Assembly (NCBI GenBank): GCA_937982495.1
Contig: CALJLX010000193.1
Coordinates: 1-6,858 of the forward strand
Reading direction: 5' to 3'
DNA length: 6,858 bases
DNA from: an uncultured Desulfuromonas sp.
Lineage (GTDB): Bacteria; Desulfobacterota; Desulfuromonadia; Desulfuromonadales; Trichloromonadaceae
The notes under the pieces are model-generated. The model ran no database searches, was not told the DNA's origin, and worked only from the letters and a program-made list of their open reading frames with translations. Position 1 is the stretch's first letter; every line of letters begins with the position of its first letter. A program made the position numbers and the translations under genes. Positions 1 to 5,137 of this stretch are shown here, piece after piece.

Positions 1-179
1 ATCTCTGCCAGAATCTTTATCTCGCCTGCGAGGCCGTCGGCGCCGGCACCTGCGCTATCGCCGCCTACGACCAGCAACTGGCCGACGACCTGCTCGGGGT
101 CGACGGCGACGACGAGTTCACCATTTACCTGGCGCCGGTGGGCAAGGTGCGCGAACAGGCCGATGAGGGACGACGATGA
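1..179 (+). CDS. SagB/ThcOx-type nitroreductase family protein, C-terminal fragment (5' end outside window)
   Basis: Only the last 58 residues are present, read in the frame whose first full codon is at base 3 and which ends at TGA 177-179. The fragment reads QNLYLACEAVGAGTCAIAAY, then a D-rich stretch with LLGVDGDDEF and a final IYLAPVGKV. This is the typical C-terminal end of FMN-dependent nitroreductase-fold proteins of the SagB/ThcOx type: helix with GxGTCxIxAYD, a 'LLGxDGxxE' turn, then a strand ending in PVGK. Family members are FMN oxidoreductases; some oxidise azolines in peptide natural products, but many are stand-alone with unknown substrates. No peptide-modification genes are visible downstream, so the substrate cannot be named. 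The stop codon overlaps the start of the next gene (ATGA), suggesting translational coupling. Family assignment is fairly secure; the function is not. Confidence 0.8.
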   Translation, partial: LCQNLYLACEAVGAGTCAIAAYDQQLADDLLGVDGDDEFTIYLAPVGKVREQADEGRR

Positions 180-649
180 AAATGGAGCACGAAGATCATC
201 GCGAGGCCATCCACGAAGAGCTACCGGAGCAGCACGAAGATCCCCTGATCCGCGTCCTGCACCGGATCATCCGCGCCGCCGTCCGGGTGCTGGCCGTGCT
301 CATGGTGCTGGTCATCATCTGGGGGATCGGCGACGTGATCTACGTCCTCTACCAGCGGCTGCTCAGCCCGCCCTTTCTGCTGCTCAACATCAACGACATC
401 TTCGCCACCTTCGGCGCCTTCATGGCGGTATTGATCGCCATCGAAATCTTCATCAACATCCGCCTCTATCTCGGCACCAACATCGTTCCCATCCGGCTGG
501 TAGTGGCCACGGCGCTCATGGCCATCGCCCGGAAGGTCATCGTTCTCGACCTGGAAAAAATCGGCTCCGATTACGTTCTCGGCATCGCGGCGGTGGTTCT
601 GGCTCTCGGCATCACCTACTGGCTGCTGTCGAAAAACCGGACGGAGTAA
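176..649 (+). CDS. PsiE-family (phosphate-starvation-inducible E-like) inner membrane protein
   Basis: A 157-residue integral membrane protein. Residues 1-25 are hydrophilic and rich in Glu and His. About four hydrophobic helices follow, at roughly 37-60, 70-95, 103-124 and 131-152. The central stretch NINDIFATFGAFMAVLIAIE followed by IFINIRLYL, and the later ALMAIARKVIVLD, match the conserved core of the PsiE family. PsiE is induced by phosphate starvation in E. coli, but its biochemical role is unknown, and many distant homologues have no demonstrated link to phosphate. The start at 176 is chosen because GAGGGA (165-170) sits five bases upstream and the ATG overlaps the previous stop; an alternative ATG at 182 is less well spaced. 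It is probably cotranscribed with the nitroreductase. No Pho box can be judged because the operon promoter lies outside the window. Confidence 0.82.
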   Translation: MKMEHEDHREAIHEELPEQHEDPLIRVLHRIIRAAVRVLAVLMVLVIIWGIGDVIYVLYQRLLSPPFLLLNINDIFATFGAFMAVLIAIEIFINIRLYLGTNIVPIRLVVATALMAIARKVIVLDLEKIGSDYVLGIAAVVLALGITYWLLSKNRTE

Positions 650-683
650 ATTCTCTTTTGCTAAAGCGCCCCACGGAGCCCGC

Positions 684-1088
684 ATGTCCTACGATGCCAT
701 CGACGATGCCTTTCATTTTATCAGCGACGCCCCCCTCGGCGAGCGCCGGGCCCTGGTGCACCGGCCCAGCGGCAAGGTCTTTCTCGCTTCGCTCAAGGCG
801 GGGTTCGACGAATCTCCGGCCGGGGCGGAAAGCGACCCCGACTACCTGAGCATCCCGCACCGGCAAGAACTCGACCCGGGAAAACCGCTGGTGCTGGAGT
901 TCATCCGCGACAACTGCCCGGGGGAACTGGCGCGGGTCGAGGGGTTCTTCAATCGCCCCGGCGCCTTCCGCGAGGCCAAGGATCTGCTGCGCCGCAGGCA
1001 TTTGCTGGATAACTGGCGGATCTTCGAAATGCAGCAAATGGAGGCGCTGCTCAAGCAGTGGTGCCTGGCCCAGGGGCTGATGTCGTGA
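684..1088 (+). CDS. UPF0158 family protein of unknown function
   Basis: A 134-residue soluble protein. The N-terminus (DDAFHFISD, then LVHRPSGKVFLAS) matches the opening of UPF0158 proteins, where a short helix is followed by a 'D/H-x-x-T/S-G-x-V' hairpin. The middle has DYLSIPHRQELD, and the C-terminal half carries the family hallmark: an F-x-R-x-GAFREAKD segment (89-100), then LLDNWRIFE (107-115) and a terminal WCLAQGL (126-132). The family has no established biochemical activity. GGAG at 675-678, five bases before the ATG, supports the start. The stop TGA overlaps the GTG start of the pseudouridine synthase gene (GTGA), so the two are likely translationally coupled. Family membership was judged by eye from the GAFR..KD and W..F..... 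WC motif order; function is unknown. Confidence 0.8.
   Translation: MSYDAIDDAFHFISDAPLGERRALVHRPSGKVFLASLKAGFDESPAGAESDPDYLSIPHRQELDPGKPLVLEFIRDNCPGELARVEGFFNRPGAFREAKDLLRRRHLLDNWRIFEMQQMEALLKQWCLAQGLMS
1072..1076 (+). promoter_or_regulatory. Shine-Dalgarno supporting a GTG start at 1085
   Basis: AGGGG lies eight bases upstream of the GTG at 1085. It favours this start over an in-frame ATG at 1058, which would extend the protein by nine residues into the preceding gene without a better ribosome site. Confidence 0.6.
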
Positions 1089-1834
1089 GCGGTCGGAAAC
1101 AGACAGGTTCGGGGCTTCCGGCCCCGAAGCATCGGCCCAAAGGGGTGACGCTGCTTTACGAGGATGGAGACATTCTCGTGGTGGATAAACCCTGCGGCCT
1201 TTTGACCATGGGGACCGAGCGGGACAAATCCCGCACCGCGCATTCGCTCCTTAACGATTACGTCCGCAAGGGCAACCCGAAGTCCCGCAACCGGGTCTAT
1301 ATCGTCCATCGCCTCGACCGCGACACCTCCGGCATCCTGCTCTTCGCCAAGAGCGAGCCGGCCAAGCGGGCCCTGCAAGATAATTGGGACGACACCAGCA
1401 AACTCTATCTGGCCGTGGTCTTTGGCCAGGTCAACCCGCCACGGGGGACCATCAGCAGCTATCTCGCCGAAAACGCCGCCTTCGCGGTCTATTCCACCTC
1501 CGACCCGAGCCAGGGCAAGCTGTCGCACACGGCCTACACCCTGGTGAAAGAGCGCAGCGGCCTCAGCCTGCTGCAAGTCCACCTGCTCACCGGCCGCAAA
1601 CATCAGATTCGCGTCCACTTCGCGGAACAGGGACATCCGCTGGTCGGCGACAGAAAGTACGCGCAAGACCGCCCGGCCCATGCCCATCTGGCGCTGCACG
1701 CCTGGTCCCTCGACTTCACCCATCCCGTGAGCGGCGTTCGCCTGCATTTCGAGACCCCGATACCCCAGCGCTTCAGCCAACTGGTCGGCCCCTTCGTTCC
1801 GCCGGGGCTCAAGGAGAACGAAAGCGAGCGATGA
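1085..1834 (+). CDS. RluA-family RNA pseudouridine synthase
   Basis: A 249-residue enzyme from the GTG start that isomerises uridine to pseudouridine in rRNA or tRNA. The RluA-family signature HRLDRDTSG is at residues 75-83, with D78 the predicted catalytic aspartate. The N-terminal strand pair LLYEDGDILVVDKPCGLLT (23-41) and the C-terminal LTGRKHQIRVHFAEQGHPL (168-186) followed by GDRKYAQ are the other conserved blocks. No S4 RNA-binding domain precedes the catalytic domain, which suggests an RluA-like short form rather than RluC/RluD. The stretch GTERDKSRTAHSLLNDYV (43-60) is a variable segment seen in a subset of these enzymes. The target site cannot be told from sequence. An alternative ATG at 1058 exists, but GTG 1085 has a better ribosome site and the GTGA overlap with the UPF0158 gene. 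It converges on the methyltransferase gene 30 bases downstream. Confidence 0.9.
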   Translation: MSGRKQTGSGLPAPKHRPKGVTLLYEDGDILVVDKPCGLLTMGTERDKSRTAHSLLNDYVRKGNPKSRNRVYIVHRLDRDTSGILLFAKSEPAKRALQDNWDDTSKLYLAVVFGQVNPPRGTISSYLAENAAFAVYSTSDPSQGKLSHTAYTLVKERSGLSLLQVHLLTGRKHQIRVHFAEQGHPLVGDRKYAQDRPAHAHLALHAWSLDFTHPVSGVRLHFETPIPQRFSQLVGPFVPPGLKENESER

Positions 1835-1864
1835 CGCCGGGGTGGGCGGCCTTTCGCTGTTCAG

Positions 1865-2710
1865 TTATTTAACGGCCCGCAGACCCATGAGTTCGGCGAC
1901 CTTCACCACCTTGCCGAAGCCGGCGGCGCCGAGCCTTTTTCCGGCCTGCTCCATGAAACTGTCGCCGCGTTTGACCTTGTAGGGATTGCCGGTGTAGTGG
2001 AAGAGGGCGCCGCGCCGTTTCAACACCCGGTAAAGCTCCCGGTAGAAGTGTTCACCGTAGAGCTCGCCGGCGAGGGAGAAACGGGGCGGATCATGGATGA
2101 TGGCGTCGAAGGATTCCGTCGCGAGCCCGCCGATGTAGTCGCCGATGTCGGCCTGGACCAAGGTGAGGGAAGGATGGTAAATCTCCTGGGACCAGGGATT
2201 TCTCCGCCGCAGTTCGATGACCGCGGCGCTCAGTTCGACCGAAACCACCTGCTGCGCCCCGAGCCGCAGGGCCGCCGAGGCCGCGTAACCGAGCCCGGAA
2301 CAGGTATCCAGCACCCGAGCGCCGGGCTTGACCACCTGCGCCGCCATCTTCCCGGCGCTGTCGAAGGGGTTGATGCCCTTGGCGATATGCATCTTCACGC
2401 CGCTGATTTCCAGCAGGGGCGCCCGGTCCGTCGGAACGAGCTTGCAATAGCCCCCGTCCCGCGCTTCCAGCACTGCCAATTCCCCCTTTTCCAGGACGAA
2501 AATTCGCTGCTCCTTGCGCGCGATCCGCCGCAACTCCTCGCCGGTCAATCGTTGGTCCGCGTCCAGCAACAGGCTATCTTCGGCCAGGGCGAAGGTCGCG
2601 ACAGTGCGGTTCAGATCGACGGAAATATCGACAGTTGCCGCCCCACGCGCCAGGGCGTCCAGCACCCGCCGGGCGACGTGCGCATCGAACCAATAGGTTT
2701 TTTCGTTCAT
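1865..2710 (-). CDS. Class I SAM-dependent methyltransferase, COG2521-like
   Basis: A 281-residue protein with a C-terminal Rossmann-fold methyltransferase domain. The SAM-binding motif I is VLDTCSGLGYAA (133-144), an acidic residue at E159 follows strand 2, QADIGD (187-191 region) is motif III-like, and the catalytic-type motif IV is HDPPRF (206-211). DPP-aromatic motifs of this sort are typical of enzymes that methylate exocyclic amino groups or ring nitrogens, though here the aromatic residue comes one position late. The N-terminal ~100 residues are a separate region with no motif I recognise, possibly substrate recognition. The pattern DSAGKMAAQ before motif I and HYTGNPYK after motif IV resembles proteins described as predicted archaeal methyltransferases (COG2521), which also occur in some bacteria. 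The substrate is unknown; RNA is a guess. GAGGAAG (2713-2719) precedes the ATG. It is the second gene of a two-gene minus-strand operon, 14 bases after the UPF0270 stop. Confidence 0.85.
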   Translation of the reverse strand: MNEKTYWFDAHVARRVLDALARGAATVDISVDLNRTVATFALAEDSLLLDADQRLTGEELRRIARKEQRIFVLEKGELAVLEARDGGYCKLVPTDRAPLLEISGVKMHIAKGINPFDSAGKMAAQVVKPGARVLDTCSGLGYAASAALRLGAQQVVSVELSAAVIELRRRNPWSQEIYHPSLTLVQADIGDYIGGLATESFDAIIHDPPRFSLAGELYGEHFYRELYRVLKRRGALFHYTGNPYKVKRGDSFMEQAGKRLGAAGFGKVVKVAELMGLRAVK

Positions 2711-2724
2711 CGCTTCCTCGACTT

Positions 2725-2970
2725 TCAGCGACGGGGGACAAGATTCGCCGTCTGGGTCCGCTGGTCATACACGACCCTCACCTGCCTGTCCCGCAGTTGC
2801 CGCAGCACCTGCCGCACCTTGTCCTCCAGGGCGCAGCCCGCTTCGGCCCAATCAGCGCCGTCGCGGGTGACGAACTCCTCGATCATCCTCCGCAACGTCT
2901 CGGGCTCGATGCGCGCGAAAGGAATCTCGATCCCCGCCTCCGGCCCTTCATCCGGCCTTTCCCCTGACAT
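2725..2970 (-). CDS. UPF0270 (YheU-like) small protein
   Basis: An 81-residue protein. Residues from about 14 onward (EIPFARIEPETLRRMIEEFV, then TRDGADW) match the start of E. coli YheU and relatives, whose pattern is I-P-x-x-x-L-x-P-E-T-L-x-x-L-I-E-x-F-V-x-R-E-G-T-D-Y. The later LEDKVRQVLRQL and the final VVYDQRTQTANLVP complete the family pattern, including the terminal 'N-(I/L)-(M/V)-P'. The family is small and cytoplasmic and has no established function. The open frame extends upstream to 3189, but the ATG at 2970 is chosen for two reasons. It has a very strong ribosome site (GAGGTGAT, 2974-2981), and the upstream extension has no family similarity and would overlap the divergent promoter. 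The first 13 residues are an acidic extension relative to YheU. It leads an operon with the methyltransferase. Confidence 0.85.
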   Translation of the reverse strand: MSGERPDEGPEAGIEIPFARIEPETLRRMIEEFVTRDGADWAEAGCALEDKVRQVLRQLRDRQVRVVYDQRTQTANLVPRR

Positions 2971-2973
2971 ACA

Positions 2974-2981
2974 ATCACCTC
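2974..2981 (-). promoter_or_regulatory. Strong Shine-Dalgarno fixing the UPF0270 start at 2970
   Basis: Read on the minus strand, GAGGTGAT is followed by TGT and ATG. This near-perfect anti-16S match decides the start of the small UPF0270 gene against the 73-residue longer open frame. Confidence 0.75.
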
Positions 2982-3080
2982 GTTTTGGCTGATTCCGACC
3001 CCGGCGACATCCGCTCCCACAGGCGCGTTCCGGATCCTTTGTCCATCCTGCCCCGGATCGTCTTTCCCGACAAGGAATTA

Positions 3081-3101
3081 TCCGCCAACCGGCTCCGCCA
3101 A
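3081..3101. repeat. 8-base direct repeat TCCGCCAA, two copies 13 bases apart
   Basis: TCCGCCAA occurs at 3081-3088 and exactly again at 3094-3101, separated by CCGGC. The 13-base period is close to, but not exactly, a helical turn. The first copy overlaps a GATAAT hexamer on the minus strand (3077-3082), so the pair could be an operator for the UPF0270 operon or a shared site for both divergent promoters. A shorter GCCAA also occurs at 3116-3120 in the plus-strand -35 region. A chance repeat in GC-rich DNA cannot be excluded. Confidence 0.4.
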
Positions 3102-3113
3102 TGCCCCACGACA

Positions 3114-3141
3114 TTGCCAAAAGGGAATTTAATGGCATACT
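3114..3141 (+). promoter_or_regulatory. Candidate sigma70 promoter for the sulfur operon
   Basis: TTGCCA (3114-3119, five of six matches to TTGACA) is followed after 16 bases by CATACT (3136-3141, four of six matches to TATAAT). Transcription would start near 3148, leaving a leader of roughly 43 bases before the GTG at 3191. The spacer is AT-rich, unlike the flanking genes. A dyad TGCCA/TGGCA (3115-3119 and 3133-3137) lies across the -35 and spacer, where a repressor could block RNA polymerase. Confidence 0.45.
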
Positions 3142-3176
3142 TACAGGCATCTTGAAATTCTGATCCCTAACTGAAC

Positions 3177-3184
3177 AAGGAGGA
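3177..3184 (+). promoter_or_regulatory. Strong Shine-Dalgarno supporting the GTG start at 3191
   Basis: AAGGAGGA lies six bases before GTG 3191. The translated protein then starts directly with FVQQFFVPGLAHSSYLLGG, the usual first strand of this metallo-beta-lactamase subfamily, so the non-ATG start is well supported. Confidence 0.85.
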
Positions 3185-3190
3185 TTCATC

Positions 3191-4609
3191 GTGTTCGTTC
3201 AACAATTTTTCGTTCCCGGACTGGCCCACAGTTCCTATCTGCTCGGCGGCGCCGCGACCTGCGCCATCATTGACCCCCGCCGCGATGTCGGCATCTACCT
3301 GGAGTCGGCCGCCTCCATGGGCATGAAAATCACCCACATCCTGCAAACCCACTTGCACGCCGACTTCGTCTCGGGGCATCTCGATCTGGCCGAGGCGACG
3401 GGCGCGACGATCGTCATGCCCAAGTCGGCCAACTGCGTCTTTCCCCACCAGGCGGTGGCCGAGGGGGACAGCTTCCGCATCGAGGATCTGGAAATCCGCG
3501 TGCTGGAGACCCCCGGCCACACCCCCGAGCACATCACCTACGTGGTGCGCGACCGCGCCCGGGGAGCGGAAGCGGTCTCGATCTTCTGCGGCGACACCCT
3601 CTTCGTCGGCGACGTCGGCCGCCCCGATCTCTTCCCCGGCATCGCCCTGGAACTGGCGGGCAAGCTTTACGGCTCCCTGCACGAGAAGCTGCTGGCCCTG
3701 CCCCCCTTCTGCGAGGTCTATCCCGCCCACGGCGCCGGTTCCCTCTGCGGCCGAGCGATGGGGGCCAAGCGCGCCAGCACTCTCGGCTACGAAAAACTCT
3801 ACAACGGCGCCCTGAATATCGCCGACCGGGACAAGTTCATCGCTTCGCTGACCACCGACATGCCCGCCGCGCCCGACCATTTTTCCCGCTGCAGCGACAT
3901 CAACCGCCGGGGGCCGGCCCTGGTTCGGACCCTGCCGACGCCCGAGCCGCTGGCCCCCAAACACTTCCGCGAGAAGATGGCCGAGGAAGGTATACTGGCC
4001 CTCGACATCCGCGGTTATACCGCCTTCAGCGGCCAGCATGTGCCGGGCGCCTACCACATCGACATGGGCGGCAACTTCTCGACCTTCGCCGGTTGGGTGC
4101 TGCCCCCCGACCGGAAAATCCTGCTGGTGACGAACGACGGCGCCGAGGCCGCCGAGGCGGCGGTGTTGCTGCGCCGGGTCGGCGTCGATCAGGTCGTCGG
4201 CTATCTCGAAGGGGGCATGTTCGAATGGGCCAAGGCCGGCTTCGCCTCCGACCATGTGCCCCTGCTTTCGGCGCCGGAACTCCAGCAGCGCATCACTTGC
4301 GGCGACGGCTTGACCTTGGTGGATGTCCGCTCGGCGGGGGAATTCGGCGCGGTCCATGTGGAGGGAGCGCTGCATATTCCGGCTCCGGAACTGCGTACCC
4401 GCCACCGGGAGCTCGACCCCAGCCGCGATATCGCCCTGGTGTGCAGCACCGGCCACCGTTCGAGCCTCGCCGCCAGCCTGCTCAAGCGCCAGGGTTTCTC
4501 CCGGGTGTGGAACGTGGCGGGCGGTATGACCGGCTTCAACGCCGCCGGGTTCGCCCCCGAATGCCCGCTCTGCGTGGTCCCGCACGGGCCGCGCTTCCTC
4601 GGCAAGTAG
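3191..4609 (+). CDS. CstB-like persulfide dioxygenase-rhodanese fusion (MBL fold + two rhodanese domains)
   Basis: A 472-residue cytoplasmic protein with three domains. The metallo-beta-lactamase domain (about 1-240) has THLHADFVSG with H54, H56 and D58, then TPGH with H110, GDTLFVGDVGRPDL with D135, and PAHGAGSLCG with H180. This is the ETHE1-type persulfide dioxygenase pattern, binding a single Fe and turning persulfide plus O2 into sulfite. C186, just after H180, matches the conserved cysteine of CstB-type enzymes. A first rhodanese-like domain (about 250-350) ends in GYLEGGMFEW but has T314 where the catalytic Cys should be, so it is probably inactive. The second (about 358-455) has VDVRSAGEF and an active-site loop CSTGHRS with C418. 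This order (dioxygenase, dead rhodanese, live rhodanese) is that of Staphylococcus CstB, which converts low-molecular-weight persulfides to thiosulfate. The tail carries CPLC (458-461). It leads an operon with sulfur-anion transporters. Confidence 0.9.
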   Translation: MFVQQFFVPGLAHSSYLLGGAATCAIIDPRRDVGIYLESAASMGMKITHILQTHLHADFVSGHLDLAEATGATIVMPKSANCVFPHQAVAEGDSFRIEDLEIRVLETPGHTPEHITYVVRDRARGAEAVSIFCGDTLFVGDVGRPDLFPGIALELAGKLYGSLHEKLLALPPFCEVYPAHGAGSLCGRAMGAKRASTLGYEKLYNGALNIADRDKFIASLTTDMPAAPDHFSRCSDINRRGPALVRTLPTPEPLAPKHFREKMAEEGILALDIRGYTAFSGQHVPGAYHIDMGGNFSTFAGWVLPPDRKILLVTNDGAEAAEAAVLLRRVGVDQVVGYLEGGMFEWAKAGFASDHVPLLSAPELQQRITCGDGLTLVDVRSAGEFGAVHVEGALHIPAPELRTRHRELDPSRDIALVCSTGHRSSLAASLLKRQGFSRVWNVAGGMTGFNAAGFAPECPLCVVPHGPRFLGK

Positions 4610-4618
4610 GGGGACGCC

Positions 4619-5134
4619 ATGCTCTCTTTTTTAGCCATGGCGGAGTGGTCGCCCTATGTCGTCGGTCTCGGCATCGGCCTGGTTTCCTGCGCGGCCTTCG
4701 TCCTCTCCGACAAACCCATCGGCTGCTCCAGCGCCTTCGCCCGCACCAGCGGCATGCTCGAGGAGATGTACCGGGGCCGCCAGGTGCGGGAGATGCCCTA
4801 CTACCGCCAGTTCGTTCCGGAAATCGACTGGGAATGGATGCTGGTTCTGGGCATCGTCCTCGGTTCCTTCACCTCGGCGGCACTGTCCGGGGAACTGCAC
4901 CTGGAGTGGGTGCCTTCCCGCTGGGCCGCCGCCTTCGGTGGGAATCCCGTAATCCGCCTTGTCACCGCCCTGATCGGCGGCATCTTCCTCGGCTTCGGCG
5001 CCCGCTGGGCCGGAGGCTGCACCAGCGGCCACGGCATCAGCGGCACCCTGCAGCTGGCGGTGAGCGGCTGGCTGGCGGTTTGCGCCTTCTTCGCCGGCGG
5101 CGCCGCCGTCGCCTTTCTGCTCTACGGGGGATAA
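4619..5134 (+). CDS. YeeE/YedE-family (thiosulfate/sulfur transporter) membrane protein, N-terminal half type
   Basis: A 171-residue membrane protein matching the first half of YeeE/YedE (TsuA-like) transporters, which import thiosulfate through a chain of conserved cysteines. About four to five hydrophobic helices are visible: roughly 10-30, 73-92, 112-130 and 143-168, plus a re-entrant loop region. Conserved elements are KPIGCSSAF (32-40, C36) and the family signature FGARWAGGCTSGHGISG (126-142, C134). Two more cysteines sit at C24 and C155. The soluble insert 41-70 (GMLEEMYRGRQVREMPYYRQ and onward) is longer than in compact family members. AGGGGGA (4608-4614) precedes the ATG, nine bases after the upstream stop; ATG 4637 is a possible alternative start. 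The second half is encoded immediately downstream, three bases after this stop, so the two proteins very likely form a heterodimer equivalent to one full-length transporter. Confidence 0.87.
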   Translation: MLSFLAMAEWSPYVVGLGIGLVSCAAFVLSDKPIGCSSAFARTSGMLEEMYRGRQVREMPYYRQFVPEIDWEWMLVLGIVLGSFTSAALSGELHLEWVPSRWAAAFGGNPVIRLVTALIGGIFLGFGARWAGGCTSGHGISGTLQLAVSGWLAVCAFFAGGAAVAFLLYGG

Positions 5135-5137
5135 GCC

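Larger units (their letters stand above)
2971..3190. promoter_or_regulatory. Divergent intergenic region between the UPF0270-methyltransferase and sulfur operons
   Basis: This is the only long non-coding stretch in the window (220 bases). It separates two divergent operons and so must carry both promoters. The half nearest the sulfur operon (about 3110-3170) is clearly more AT-rich than the genes around it. It contains a candidate plus-strand promoter, a dyad, a direct repeat and a minus-strand GATAAT hexamer, each listed separately or under findings. A 7-base direct repeat CCGGATC (3030-3036 and 3053-3059) lies in the leader side of the minus-strand operon. I found no tRNA, riboswitch-like conserved core or convincing small gene in it. 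Confidence 0.7.

Noticed and set aside
1835..1864. Possible terminator between the convergent pseudouridine synthase and methyltransferase genes
   Set aside because: A four-base-pair stem GCCG/CGGC (1836-1839 and 1847-1850) with a G-rich loop is followed only by CTTTCG. The stem is too short and there is no proper T-run in either direction.
3030..3059. Hairpin or regulatory element formed by CCGGATC copies at 3030-3036 and 3053-3059
   Set aside because: The possible pairing GATCC/GGATC is only five base pairs with a 17-base loop, and the repeat is short enough to be chance.
3131..3150. Sigma54-type promoter suggested by TGGCAT followed by AGGCAT
   Set aside because: GG at 3134-3135 and GC at 3147-3148 are separated by 11 bases instead of 10, and the downstream element lacks TTGC.
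2971..3189. Longer 154-residue version of the UPF0270 protein starting at 3189
   Set aside because: The extra 73 residues lack family similarity and run through the divergent promoter region, and a near-perfect ribosome site marks ATG 2970.
3167..4585. A 472-codon open frame on the minus strand opposite the persulfide dioxygenase gene
   Set aside because: Its length mirrors the real gene. The translation is low-complexity, rich in Gly, Ala, Glu and Asp with no domain motifs, as expected opposite GC-rich coding DNA with strong third-position bias.
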